Source: Flavobacterium sp. 90 (GTDB lineage Bacteria > Bacteroidota > Bacteroidia > Flavobacteriales > Flavobacteriaceae). Taken from it: a stretch of 64,000 nt of DNA. The stretch is from the NCBI RefSeq assembly GCF_004339525.1, contig NZ_SMGE01000001.1:1984001-2048000 (forward strand), written 5' to 3'. The translations under genes and the position numbers were made by a program. The notes under the pieces were generated by a model that worked only from the letters and a program-made list of their open reading frames with translations, did no database searches and was not told the DNA's origin. Numbering within the stretch: position 1 is the stretch's first letter; each line of letters begins with the position of its first letter. Below are positions 53,876-63,545 of this stretch, piece by piece.

Positions 53876-54066
53876 AGCTTTGAATAAGGTGCAAATTTAA
53901 TGATTTGTAAGGTACTAACACTTATAGAATTTCTTTTTTAAGTTCTTATTAGCACTTTATCATGTTGTTTTAAAACAGAAACCATCTAAAAATTAGAAAC
54001 ATTAAGAACTTAATCTCAATAAAATCTAATTTTTAAATGGCTTTTAAATTAAGTCTAAAACAAAAA

Positions 54067-54927
54067 TTATTCGTAAATAAATGTTTTCTCCGTTTTTACG
54101 ATTCCATTTTCTTCAATTTGAGAACATGAAATCGGAAAGTTTAATTTATTGTATTTATATTTTCTGCTTACCGCAACTAAAACTGTAGACGATGGGCTAA
54201 AGTTTACTTCGTTATTATAAGAAATTGCTTCGAAGCTAAATTCATCTTCATGATAAGAAATCATCGGTACAATTACTTTATAATTATCACCAAAAAGGCT
54301 TTGAACGATTAATTGATCAACAGATTTTTTATCATCAAAAGTATAAGTTTTAGAAATTTTATCACCAACCAAACCTTTATGTTTCACGACATTATCGTTT
54401 GTGTAAACATATTCGATTTTACCAATAATTGCTTTATTTCTATCACGTGAAGTACGTCTTACGATAATACCATTTTCAACGATATATTCAATATCATCAA
54501 CTAAGTTCTGATGATTTGTACTTTTTTTAGTTGTTACTTTTATCCTTGCGCCTTCATAAGCAAAGGTTACAACTTTAGTAATATAATCAGGCCCGTCCTG
54601 ATATTTCTTTACAAATTTTGTAATGTTGTTATCTGCATCATAAGAGTAATTTACGACTTCTTTCCAATCACTTCCAACTTTGTCTTTTACGGTCATATCC
54701 AACAGTCCTTTAGGATTATAAAAGAAATGCTGTACAACATCTGAAGTGGTGATAGTCTGGGTTTTTCCGTCTTTAAACACAACCGTTTTATTTACGATTT
54801 CTCCATCTTTAGAGTTTTGATAATTTGTTTTGACAATGTTGATTTGTTTTAATCGCACCGGATTGTCCTGACTGTGCAGCATGCATGGTAAAACCATCAT
54901 CATGATGGCGATAAAGTAGGTTTTCAT
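54067..54927 (-). CDS. Secreted hypothetical protein with YD-like beta repeats
   Basis: A 286-residue exported protein (signal to about LHSQ, residue 19). The mature part repeats short strand pairs such as VKKYQDGPDYITKVVTFAYEGARIKV and IGKIEYVYTNDNVVKHKG, similar in rhythm to YD/RHS-type repeats, but with no toxin domain. Similar single-gene proteins are common in flavobacteria and have no known role. No partner is visible nearby; the gaps on both sides are short and show nothing recognisable. Confidence 0.65.
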   Translation of the reverse strand: MKTYFIAIMMMVLPCMLHSQDNPVRLKQINIVKTNYQNSKDGEIVNKTVVFKDGKTQTITTSDVVQHFFYNPKGLLDMTVKDKVGSDWKEVVNYSYDADNNITKFVKKYQDGPDYITKVVTFAYEGARIKVTTKKSTNHQNLVDDIEYIVENGIIVRRTSRDRNKAIIGKIEYVYTNDNVVKHKGLVGDKISKTYTFDDKKSVDQLIVQSLFGDNYKVIVPMISYHEDEFSFEAISYNNEVNFSPSSTVLVAVSRKYKYNKLNFPISCSQIEENGIVKTEKTFIYE

Positions 54928-55065
54928 GTAGTATTTGTATTAGTTTGGGATGACCAAAATACAAAATTCTATCAGATTTTAACAGTTTAAATCTCAAAAA
55001 CAGTACACTATTAAATTATTATCTAAAAATCAATACTTTAAATATATTTTTAAAGAAAACACAAC

Positions 55066-56415
55066 CTACTTTTCGCCAAAAATTCTAACGTCATCGACCA
55101 TAAAAGCACCATTAAGCGTTTTATCTTTACCAGATCCTATATACTTAAATGCAATATGAATATTTCCTGAATACGAAGACAAATCGATTCCTCCCGAACT
55201 TATAAATTGTCGGGATGGCGTTGACAATGAAGCAAAATTAGCCTCTAGCTTTGTCCAATTTGCTTTAGTAATACTTGATCCATTAAAGTCTGTTGACACA
55301 TAAACTTCTAAAGAATTCAATGGAGAATCAACTTTTAAATCATGTTGTGCACTTCTAAAAGAGAATACCACATTTTTGTAATCGCCTAAGTTGATTTTTG
55401 GAGTTACGAGCCATGCAACATTTTCGGCCGCTGTTGTACTTGTTGTATTAAACTCTGCATATCCGTTTCCGGCATAGAGCATACTTTTCCATAATTTTGA
55501 AGCTTTTTGCACAATATTACTCCAACCCGGTAACGCAAAATTCACATTGTTTTTTACTGATTGAAAATCTTCATCAAAAAACGGAATATTCCTTTTTCCG
55601 TTCATTTCTACATCCTTTTCTGACCTAATCATCAATTGATAATCAGATCCAAATTTTGTCAATATCCCTCTGACTTTTCCACTTCCTTCAGGTACAAAAT
55701 GATCTGCAAAACTGGCGTAACCACTTGTTCTGAATATAATTTGATTGCCCGTTTTATCTCGAAGATTCCAATTTGTAGAACCTCCAACATTATTTGATTC
55801 TTCAAAATAATGGCGTCCAATTGCCGCTTCCGTAAATTGCACATTTGTTAATTCTATTAATGTGTTGAGTTTACTTTCGTTTAATGCTTCTTCAATAGAA
55901 ACCGATTGAACTAATTCGCTTTCATCAATAATTGTACAGGAAGCATTTAATACATTTTTATAATCATTTTGTGAAACTCTGCCAATTGTTGGATCTCCTG
56001 CATTACTTACATACAAACTTCCAATGCGTAAACCTTCAAAATACAGATCTGTAAACTGATTTTTAAGTTTTATGTAAACTTTATTTCCAATACGAAAATC
56101 AATATAGGAGTTTGAAACATCTACAGGAATACTGAATCCTATTGCCGGTGTTTTGTCCGTTGCCAAAGTTTGAAATGAGATTGTTTTGAAAAAATTTCCT
56201 TCTTCATCACTTGACACTACATATGCCTCAATTATATCATTATAACTGTATTGTTTAGGAACTGAACCTGAAAGATCCTTCACTTTTTGAACGGTTTGAT
56301 TTACGGTCAAATCAGGCTGTGTACATGCTAATTTTGGAATTTCAACTTCGTTATTACAACTATAAAAAAAGACGAGTACGAATGCTAAAAAAGGAGATAA
56401 GAATCTATTTTTCAT
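55066..56415 (-). CDS. DUF5689 domain lipoprotein with choice-of-anchor/CBM-like C-terminus
   Basis: A 449-residue lipoprotein: lipobox FYSC near residue 19. The DUF5689 region (about 35-270) follows an initial helix (TVNQTVQKVKDLSG) and contains OB-like strands (IEAYVVSSDEEGNFFKTISFQ; TLIELTNVQFTEAAIG). The C-terminal 165 residues form a jelly-roll module of the choice-of-anchor J type (FFDEDFQSVKNNVNFALPGWSNI; ending FMVDDVRIFG). It lies 22 bp downstream of a TonB-dependent receptor gene, so the two probably form a surface complex for binding an unknown polymer. Substrate unknown. Confidence 0.86.
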   Translation of the reverse strand: MKNRFLSPFLAFVLVFFYSCNNEVEIPKLACTQPDLTVNQTVQKVKDLSGSVPKQYSYNDIIEAYVVSSDEEGNFFKTISFQTLATDKTPAIGFSIPVDVSNSYIDFRIGNKVYIKLKNQFTDLYFEGLRIGSLYVSNAGDPTIGRVSQNDYKNVLNASCTIIDESELVQSVSIEEALNESKLNTLIELTNVQFTEAAIGRHYFEESNNVGGSTNWNLRDKTGNQIIFRTSGYASFADHFVPEGSGKVRGILTKFGSDYQLMIRSEKDVEMNGKRNIPFFDEDFQSVKNNVNFALPGWSNIVQKASKLWKSMLYAGNGYAEFNTTSTTAAENVAWLVTPKINLGDYKNVVFSFRSAQHDLKVDSPLNSLEVYVSTDFNGSSITKANWTKLEANFASLSTPSRQFISSGGIDLSSYSGNIHIAFKYIGSGKDKTLNGAFMVDDVRIFGEK

Positions 56416-56437
56416 TAGAAATATGTTTTTTAAATTT

Positions 56438-59275
56438 TTATAAACTGATACTCAGATTCAAGAAATAAGTTCGTCCGTATCCGTAAAAATATTTAGGCCC
56501 AAATGATGGTGTTCCGCTAGATACATCTTGATTAAGCGCTCTAAAATTAGCATTTCGCGCTTGCTCAAAACCGCCTGTTTTATAGGTTAAATCCAGAACA
56601 TTATTTATACTTGCAAAAAGACCAATGTATTTTCGGGAGATTCGCCACGACTTGCCTCCGGAAACATTTAAGAGTATCATTGGATCAAATTTTTCTTGTT
56701 TTAGTAATGTAAGTGCTCGTTCTTCTGTCGCTTCGGGAAAAACCAAACCACTTATTGAATTCTTATAAAACCTTGCTGTTCTGGCAATAGGCGAAACATC
56801 GATATAACTTTCTGCCATATAATTAATATTTGATGCCAACCACCAATATTTTGGATCTCTATATTCCAATCCAAATGAATAGGCTTGCTGTGGCATCCCA
56901 GATTGTTTGTAATTTTTAAGATAAGATTCTCCAAAATCAAAAGTTGCCTGACTATCTCCTTTGGCTACATTTGCATCATTTGTTATTGAAACATTTGGAT
57001 TGCTATTATATGTGTAATTTCCATAAGCAGCAGATAAAGTCGTTTTTAATGTTAACGAAATTTGATATTCAAAACTCAGTTCAAGCCCAATATTTTTCTT
57101 GTCTAAATGGGTTAAGGTCTGGCTGACAAAAGCATCTGTACTATTGTAACTTGCGCCTCTGTCAAAAATTCCTTCGGCATAAAAAAAGGAAGTTTTGGTT
57201 GTGTTTTTTATCAAAGTATAATATCCTGTAAATCGCATTTTAAGCTTGGGCGAATGATAGACATAATTCGCTTCGGCACTGCTGATATTTTCATTTTCTA
57301 TTCCGTCAACAATTGAATTATTTAAACGTGAATTCGAAAATGTATTCCGAAGTGATGGCGCTCTTGTAAGATGCATTCCGTTAAAAAACAACCATTGTTT
57401 TCCTGAAATTTTATAGGTTAGCCCTCCTTTAAAACCAAAATTTTCAAAACTCACTTTTTCACTTTTACCTAAAGAAGTTGTTGGATAAATTCCGTTTTGA
57501 TACAATCCTTCTCTTTGATAATTTGAAAGAGAATACGATTGCCCTAAATAAAAATCAATCTTATTATAGGTAAATTTAAATTGCGTAAAAGCATCAATTG
57601 TAGTTGCTATAAAATTATAATTATAGCCATAAATATCGCCCTCTTTAACTTGACGATTCGGGTTCTGCAAATCTGATTGGGCTGCATTTCCGCTATAAAA
57701 AGCATCTATATCTTCAAAATATTGTCCTCCAAGTAAATCTAAAAGATATTGAAACTGATGTGATTTCAAATTTCTAAACGTAACTCCGCCATCAAAAGAG
57801 GTATTTTCTGAAAGTTGTATGTTTAAATTTGAATTTGCCGCAATTGTATTATCGTCGGTTCGATCTTCGTACAAAACATAATGACTCTTTGAAGCTTCAT
57901 AACCTGTAATCTCTCCATTAGAATTTACAATTGTTTTTTGATTTGCCCGATACATTGCTTCCCAATCTAATTGAGGATTTTCAAGAAACGACAGTTTACT
58001 TTTCTCGGCATTTTCGTAATCCGGCGTAAATTCTCCTGAAAATTCTCCATTATCTTTTGCATAAAGAGAACTATAATAACTAGGTAATTTTCGATAATAA
58101 GTAGGATCTGGACTGTTTGCGTTTTGATAATCTATAGTACTGTTTCCTACTTTTCCAAACTGATACATTACGCTCGAATTCAGATTTGTTTTTTCATTTA
58201 TCTTAAAATAATGATTGAGCATAAACAATGGTTCTTCGACTTTCTTAATTCTGGCGTTTCGTTTTTCATCATTCTGAAATCCCCAATATGAATTGTATTT
58301 ATCGTTCGTTAATTGTGTAACTTCATTTGTATTTGCCGAGTTTTTTGCGCGAGAACTTGGGGTATAAAATCCGGTAAAATTCAAAGATTGTCTCTTATTT
58401 AATTTCTTTTCTGCACTAATGAAAAAGGATTCGGCATCAAAATTTGTTCCTTCAAAATAGCCTTCGCCAGACCATCGTTTTCCTGCCGAAATCGCAAATG
58501 CCCAACCGGAAGCATTCATTCCTGAAGCATAAGTTGCGATTCCACGTAAGTTATAGGATGTATTACTTCCCGAAAAAGTAAGTTGTGTGCCTTTTCGATA
58601 CATTGAAGCTCGGGTAAATATTTGCTGTGTTCCCAAAATACCTCCAAATGTATAGTTTGAAGCTGCTGCTCCAACAGAAAATTCCTGATTTCTAAGTACA
58701 TTATTTAAACCACCCCAATTGCTCCACTGTGGTCTTCCGTCATAGATTTTGTTCATTATCATGCCGTTTAGCATCATGGTTCCGTTTTCGCTGTCTAAAC
58801 CACGAACTCTAAATCGGGCTTGACCCCAATTGAATGCTGACGCCTGCATGAAAGCATCTTTTGATGATTGCAATAAACCGGAAGTCATTTCTGATGAACT
58901 GCTATCGTCTGATAAATCACTTTCTAACAAAGAAATTAAAGCCGCCGGTGTTTCGTCTGAAAAACGATCTTCTAGTTGAAGGATTCCTAAATTTACTTGT
59001 TGTCCAAAGTTTGACTGGACTTTTAAAAGCAAATCTTTATAGCCCTGACTGTGCAGCAAAAGCAATTGTTCGCCTGTTTTTGCAGAATGTAATTCAAACT
59101 TTCCGCTTTTGTTTGTGAGTTGTGTTATTGCTGAATTTTGAATACTTACGACAACATTTTCTAGAGGATTTTGTGTTTTCGAATCCAGTACTATTCCAAA
59201 GAAAGTAGTTTCCTGTTGTGCAAAAGCAACCTTAAAAGACAATAAAATAAAAAGTAACACGTATTTTTTTTCCAT
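56438..59275 (-). CDS. TonB-dependent outer-membrane receptor with carboxypeptidase-regulatory domain
   Basis: A 945-residue protein. Signal peptide (to about VAFAQ), a carboxypeptidase D-like regulatory domain (about 23-98, TFFGIVLDSKTQNPLENVVV), a plug-like domain (about 125-220, FRVRGLDSENGTMMLNGMIMN) and a long barrel ending in SISL, with a terminal non-aromatic residue. It lacks an STN domain and a SusD partner; instead a DUF5689 lipoprotein follows after 22 bp. Substrate is not predictable. It forms a two-gene operon with its own upstream region of 250 bp (59276-59525) in which no promoter core was certain. Confidence 0.88.
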   Translation of the reverse strand: MEKKYVLLFILLSFKVAFAQQETTFFGIVLDSKTQNPLENVVVSIQNSAITQLTNKSGKFELHSAKTGEQLLLLHSQGYKDLLLKVQSNFGQQVNLGILQLEDRFSDETPAALISLLESDLSDDSSSSEMTSGLLQSSKDAFMQASAFNWGQARFRVRGLDSENGTMMLNGMIMNKIYDGRPQWSNWGGLNNVLRNQEFSVGAAASNYTFGGILGTQQIFTRASMYRKGTQLTFSGSNTSYNLRGIATYASGMNASGWAFAISAGKRWSGEGYFEGTNFDAESFFISAEKKLNKRQSLNFTGFYTPSSRAKNSANTNEVTQLTNDKYNSYWGFQNDEKRNARIKKVEEPLFMLNHYFKINEKTNLNSSVMYQFGKVGNSTIDYQNANSPDPTYYRKLPSYYSSLYAKDNGEFSGEFTPDYENAEKSKLSFLENPQLDWEAMYRANQKTIVNSNGEITGYEASKSHYVLYEDRTDDNTIAANSNLNIQLSENTSFDGGVTFRNLKSHQFQYLLDLLGGQYFEDIDAFYSGNAAQSDLQNPNRQVKEGDIYGYNYNFIATTIDAFTQFKFTYNKIDFYLGQSYSLSNYQREGLYQNGIYPTTSLGKSEKVSFENFGFKGGLTYKISGKQWLFFNGMHLTRAPSLRNTFSNSRLNNSIVDGIENENISSAEANYVYHSPKLKMRFTGYYTLIKNTTKTSFFYAEGIFDRGASYNSTDAFVSQTLTHLDKKNIGLELSFEYQISLTLKTTLSAAYGNYTYNSNPNVSITNDANVAKGDSQATFDFGESYLKNYKQSGMPQQAYSFGLEYRDPKYWWLASNINYMAESYIDVSPIARTARFYKNSISGLVFPEATEERALTLLKQEKFDPMILLNVSGGKSWRISRKYIGLFASINNVLDLTYKTGGFEQARNANFRALNQDVSSGTPSFGPKYFYGYGRTYFLNLSISL

Positions 59276-59525
59276 GAAAATCCCCCAACTTATTTTGATA
59301 AATAGTTTTCAGATTAAAATTGCTTTGGTTCTCAAAACAGTCTAATCTTTAAATTAAAAAATAAAATTGGTCTCTGGAAAAGAGTTGTAGGAATTTCAAA
59401 TCAAGAAAATAAATATTGATTCGAGGTCAAATGTAGTTAAAAATTAACAAGAAATTACCTTATTAATTATTTTTGCTAAAAAAGAAATCTATTGCTTTGA
59501 TCTACAACTTTTAACGAAAAGAATA

Positions 59526-60746
59526 TTATTCTGAAGTTCTAATTTTAGATACCATAAAGGCAATCAAAACACCAAAAATTCCAATAAAAGCAAAAGAAAA
59601 TTGAAGTCCAAAAGTTTCAGCAATATGACCAATAACTGGAGGCCCCATTAAGAAACCAAGGAAACTTACACTCGAAACTATGGTTAAAGCTTCACCTGGA
59701 GGAACTGTTGGATTTTTTCCTGCCATGCTATAAACCGTTGGTACAATTGTCGCAACACCCAAACCAACTGCCATAAAAGCAATCGTACAAGGAATAATAT
59801 AAGGAAGAAAAACGGCTGTAAAAAGTCCTGCCGAGATCATGATTCCGCTAATTTGCATCACGCGTTCACGTCCAAATTTATTGATTAGTCCATCTCCTAA
59901 AAATCTTCCGCTTGCCATCATAATCATGAATGAAGTATATCCTAAAATCACTAATGGTCCAGGCGCTTTTACGATATCTTTAAAGTAAACTCCGCTCCAG
60001 TCAAACATTACGCCTTCGCTTGCCATGCTGCAAAAACCAATTACACCAAGCCAAATTAAAGCACTATCAGGTTTTGCAAATAGTTTTTTCTTTTCAGAGG
60101 TTTTGTGCTTAATTTTTTCTTTGGCTTTGACCAAAAATTTAAAATTGAATGCAACCATTAAAAAAACAACTCCTCCAACAATCATAAAATGATGCAATGG
60201 CGTGAGGTTTAAAGCTAACATTCCTAAACCGACTAAAGCTCCCGTAAATCCGGCAAAACTCCACATTCCGTGAAACGATGACATGATGGTTTTTCTAAAA
60301 AGAACTTCGGTATAAACGCCTTGTGTGTTTACAGCGATATTGGCTAGATTTCCAAATAATCCAAATAAAAACAAACCCAGCGATAATTGTAAGGCTGAAG
60401 TTGCCAAACCTAAATTTGCCAGACACAAAACATACATTATTAAGGAGAAAACTAAAATGCGATGACTTCCGAATTTGGTTACCATTTTTCCTGAAAAAGG
60501 CATGATTATCAATTGTCCCATTGGAAGCGCAAAAAGTATCGATCCTAAATCTCCTTCGGTTAAATGCAAAGCTGTTTTTATATCCGGAATTCTACTTGCC
60601 CAGGTTGCAAAACTTAAACCCATTCCAAAATAAAACATCCCAACTGCAAAACGAATTCGGTTTAAATAAGAAGCTTTTGCCTCTCTATAGACTTTCTTGA
60701 TTTTTCCCTTGGTTTGGAATAATGATAATGGATTGAAATTGATCAA
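59526..60746 (-). CDS. MFS family transporter
   Basis: A 406-residue inner-membrane carrier with about twelve transmembrane segments. The MFS loop 2-3 motif appears as GKMVTKFGSHR, and SFHGMWSFAGFTGALVG fits the fucose/sugar-type branch. Substrate is unknown. The longest frame starts at TTG 60744-60746; no ATG occurs until residue 36, which lies inside the first membrane helix, so the TTG start is probable. A promoter-like core on the minus strand (TACTTTTG) lies at 60772-60779. The gap to the next gene contains repeat fragments only. Confidence 0.85.
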   Translation of the reverse strand: MINFNPLSLFQTKGKIKKVYREAKASYLNRIRFAVGMFYFGMGLSFATWASRIPDIKTALHLTEGDLGSILFALPMGQLIIMPFSGKMVTKFGSHRILVFSLIMYVLCLANLGLATSALQLSLGLFLFGLFGNLANIAVNTQGVYTEVLFRKTIMSSFHGMWSFAGFTGALVGLGMLALNLTPLHHFMIVGGVVFLMVAFNFKFLVKAKEKIKHKTSEKKKLFAKPDSALIWLGVIGFCSMASEGVMFDWSGVYFKDIVKAPGPLVILGYTSFMIMMASGRFLGDGLINKFGRERVMQISGIMISAGLFTAVFLPYIIPCTIAFMAVGLGVATIVPTVYSMAGKNPTVPPGEALTIVSSVSFLGFLMGPPVIGHIAETFGLQFSFAFIGIFGVLIAFMVSKIRTSE

Positions 60747-60771
60747 AGTGAATGCATTTTAAATTTAATAA

Positions 60772-60779
60772 CAAAAGTA
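60772..60779 (-). promoter_or_regulatory. Promoter core of the MFS transporter gene
   Basis: CAAAAGTA on the plus strand reads TACTTTTG on the minus strand (TAnnTTTG), 26 bp upstream of the TTG start. No clear -33 partner. Confidence 0.4.
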
Positions 60780-60856
60780 CTAAAAACCAATTTTACAGAC
60801 TAGAAAACCCAACTAGTTCGTGAATTTATAACGTTGTATGTTTATAAATTTCTTTA

Positions 60857-61044
60857 AAAGGGGCAAAGGTTCATAGATGCAAAGGGACAAAGGTTATTTT
60901 TGAGGAACTAAGGTTCTGAGGTACTAAGGAGCTAAGGTTTTCTATCTTTACGCATAAAAAAAGACGCACTGCTGTGCGTCTCTACGATATAATTTAAGAT
61001 ATATATTAAACGAAATCCGCGTCAATCCGTTTAATCCGCGGGCA
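60857..61044. repeat. Cluster of repeat fragments (tandem AAAGG/CTAAGG words, family A arm, family E arm)
   Basis: 60857-60940 is a run of CAAAGG then CTAAGG words; 60962-60981 is a family A arm (AGACGCACTGCTGTGCGTCT); 61011-61044 is a single family E arm (ends TTTAATCCGCGGGCA). No gene is seen in this 305-bp gap. Confidence 0.65.
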
Positions 61045-61051
61045 ATTTTAT

Positions 61052-62092
61052 TTACAAATTAATTACTTTTTGCTGCGCATTACTTGCGATTGCAGCTTCG
61101 ATGATTTGCATCACTTTTACTCCGTCTTGTGCCGTAACTGGTTCAACTTTCTTGTTTGTAATTGAATCGTAAACGCCATCAAAAAACGAGAAATAATTTC
61201 CCTGAAGCGTTGGAATTTTTTCTCTGATTTCTTTTCCGTCTATTTCTGTGTGCAATAATCCTTGTAAGGTTTCAGATTCTGTTCCCCATGATTCTAAGTT
61301 TGGCTTTTTACCGAGTTTTAATTCGTCTTCCTGAACATCACCACGAGGTTTTAAGAACGAACCTTTTTTTCCGTGAATTGTATATGCAGGATTTGCTTCT
61401 CTAACAAAGAAACCTGCTTTTAGTCGTACTCTGAAGTTTTCGTAAATCAACAATAAATCAATCCAATCGTCTACTAAAGAATTTTCTCTTGTATAACGAA
61501 TATCTCCAAAAACTGATTTTGGTGAACCAAATAAACAAACTGCCTGATCGATTAAATGCGGACCTAAATCTTTCAGGATTCCGGCGCCGTCATTTGCGGT
61601 TTCTTTGTGTGCTTTTGCGCTCAATAAAGGATTATATCTATCGAAATGAAATTCGGCTTCGACCAAATCTCCTAAAACTCCTTCTTTTATTATTTTCTGA
61701 ACGGTTTTGAAATCACTATCCCATCTTCTGTTTTGAAAAACGGCTAATTTTAAACCTTTTTCTTTTGCGATTGCGGCTAATTCCTCAGCTTCGGCAACTG
61801 TTGTGGTAAATGCTTTTTCGACAACGGCATGTTTTCCTGCTAATAATACTTTTTTAGCATATTCGAAATGTGTTCCAACTGGCGTATTTACAATTACCAA
61901 ATCAACATCGTCTGCCAATAAATCATCTATTGAAGGATAACTTTTTACGCTTGGATAATCTTCCTGAATTAGTTTTTTGCTTCTTTCCCAAGAACCTAAT
62001 AATTCAAATCCCGGATGAATATTTAAAAACGGAGCGTGAAAAACTTTCCCCGACATTCCGTATGATAATAGTGCTGTTTTTATTTTTTGCAT
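61052..62092 (-). CDS. Gfo/Idh/MocA family oxidoreductase
   Basis: A 346-residue NAD(P)-dependent dehydrogenase. The ATG at 62090-62092 (MQKIKTALLSYGMSGKVFHAPF) is preferred; a GTG eight codons upstream is also open. The N-terminal Rossmann fold has the glycine-rich SYGMSGKVFH, the motif VEKAFTTTVAEAEEL provides the lysine corresponding to the EKP catalytic site (here EKA), and the C-terminal half has the family's alpha/beta substrate domain with DLGPHLIDQAVCLFG. Substrate (sugar or inositol-type) unknown. The Pro of the EKP motif is replaced by Ala. Confidence 0.9.
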   Translation of the reverse strand: MQKIKTALLSYGMSGKVFHAPFLNIHPGFELLGSWERSKKLIQEDYPSVKSYPSIDDLLADDVDLVIVNTPVGTHFEYAKKVLLAGKHAVVEKAFTTTVAEAEELAAIAKEKGLKLAVFQNRRWDSDFKTVQKIIKEGVLGDLVEAEFHFDRYNPLLSAKAHKETANDGAGILKDLGPHLIDQAVCLFGSPKSVFGDIRYTRENSLVDDWIDLLLIYENFRVRLKAGFFVREANPAYTIHGKKGSFLKPRGDVQEDELKLGKKPNLESWGTESETLQGLLHTEIDGKEIREKIPTLQGNYFSFFDGVYDSITNKKVEPVTAQDGVKVMQIIEAAIASNAQQKVINL

Positions 62093-62151
62093 TTTGTCTT
62101 TTATTTGTTTTGCCACAGATTATTTTGATTAAAATGATTTAAAAAAATGTT

Positions 62152-62231
62152 GCCACGAATTTCACTAATTTCCACGAATTATTACAAGTTTTAAACGCAT
62201 CGATTTGTGCTAATTTGTGAAATTCGTGGCA
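62152..62231. repeat. Palindromic element, family C (copy 4)
   Basis: TGCCACGAATTTCACTAATT and AATTTGTGAAATTCGTGGCA frame a 40-bp centre with a second, inner pair. It lies between two minus-strand genes. Confidence 0.85.
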
Positions 62232-62274
62232 AAAAAATCTTTTTTAATCTGTGCAATCTGTGGCAATAAGTCAT

Positions 62275-63345
62275 TTAAATCTTAGCGCGTTCATATTGTT
62301 TTGGCCATTGAATATCGTCGTTTAATTCTTTAGCAAAATCTAACGGTAAGTTTGGATTTCTTAGCGATTCTCTGGCGAACAAAACCAAATCGGCCTGATC
62401 CTTTTTTAAAATTTCTTCGGCTTGTTTGGCTTCGGTAATTAAACCAACTGCGCCTGTCAGGATATTTGCTTCTTTCTTGATTTTCGCTGCAAAATTAACC
62501 TGATAACCCGGACCAACCGGAATTTTTTGATACGAAACTAATCCGCCTGACGAAACATCAATCAAGTCTACTCCTTTTTCTTTTAATATTTTAGAAAGTT
62601 GTACAGATTCTTCTGGATTCCAACCGTTTTCTGCCCAATCTGTTGCCGAAATTCTAACGAATAAAGGCAAATTTGATGGCCATTCGGTTTGAACTGCTTC
62701 CAGAATTTCTAAGGTAAAACGGATTCGGTTCTCGAAACTTCCACCGTATTCATCCGTTCTCGTATTTGTTAATGGTGATAAAAACTGGTGTAATAAATAA
62801 CCGTGTGCACCGTGAATTTCTAACACTTTATAACCCGCTTCTACAACTCTTTTGGTCGCAGCTTTGAAATCTGAAATTATTTTTTGGATTCCGTTTTTGT
62901 CTAAAGCTTCAGGAAGAAACGGTTCGTCATCATGATATGGAATCGCGCTTGCCGAAACTGTCTGCCATCCACCTTGAGCGAAATCTAATTTTTTATTGCC
63001 TTCCCAAGGTGCAGAAACACTTGCTTTTCGACCTGCGTGCGCCAACTGAATTCCAGGAATTGCATTTTGTGAAACGATAAATTCGTTTATTGTTTTTAGT
63101 TTTTCGATATGTTCGTCTTTCCAAATTCCAAGATCTGAAGGTGAAATTCTAGCTTCGGGAGAAACTGCCGTTGCTTCCTGAATGATTAATCCAACGCCAC
63201 CGCTGGCACGACTGCCAAGATGAACTAAATGCCAATTGTTTGCAAATCCGTCGATTGCCGAATATTGACACATAGGCGAAATAACTATTCTGTTTTTTAA
63301 TGTAATGTCTTTTATCTTAAGTGGAGAAAATAATAATGAAGCCAT
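62275..63345 (-). CDS. NADH:flavin oxidoreductase, old-yellow-enzyme family (YqjM-like)
   Basis: A 356-residue FMN enzyme that reduces activated C=C bonds. YqjM-type features are present: C26 in SPMCQYS, HGAHGYLLHQFLSPLTNTRTDEYGGSFENRIRF with the active-site histidines, and GAVGLITEAKQAEEIL near the end for FMN binding. Length is typical of the thermophilic-like subgroup. It is monocistronic, with the upstream 200 bp containing the divergent rseP promoter. Natural substrate is unknown; detoxification of electrophiles is likely. Confidence 0.93.
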   Translation of the reverse strand: MASLLFSPLKIKDITLKNRIVISPMCQYSAIDGFANNWHLVHLGSRASGGVGLIIQEATAVSPEARISPSDLGIWKDEHIEKLKTINEFIVSQNAIPGIQLAHAGRKASVSAPWEGNKKLDFAQGGWQTVSASAIPYHDDEPFLPEALDKNGIQKIISDFKAATKRVVEAGYKVLEIHGAHGYLLHQFLSPLTNTRTDEYGGSFENRIRFTLEILEAVQTEWPSNLPLFVRISATDWAENGWNPEESVQLSKILKEKGVDLIDVSSGGLVSYQKIPVGPGYQVNFAAKIKKEANILTGAVGLITEAKQAEEILKKDQADLVLFARESLRNPNLPLDFAKELNDDIQWPKQYERAKI

Positions 63346-63508
63346 AATTGTAACTTTTAATGGTTTTGTACTACCTATAAGGAATGATAGTCTTTAAAAA
63401 AGTAAAGTTAAAGCTTCTTAATAAAAGGAGAATTCTAAATGTTTATTAATTAACAAACATTTAAAACCTTAAGTATTATATTGCACTATCAAATTAAAAT
63501 AGAAACGT

Positions 63509-63516
63509 TACTTTTG
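63509..63516 (+). promoter_or_regulatory. Promoter core of the rseP gene
   Basis: TACTTTTG fits TAnnTTTG, 29 bp before the ATG at 63546. A TTG at 63481-63483 gives a longish 25-bp spacer. Confidence 0.45.
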
Positions 63517-63545
63517 TGCGTTAAATTACGAACTAAAAATACAAA

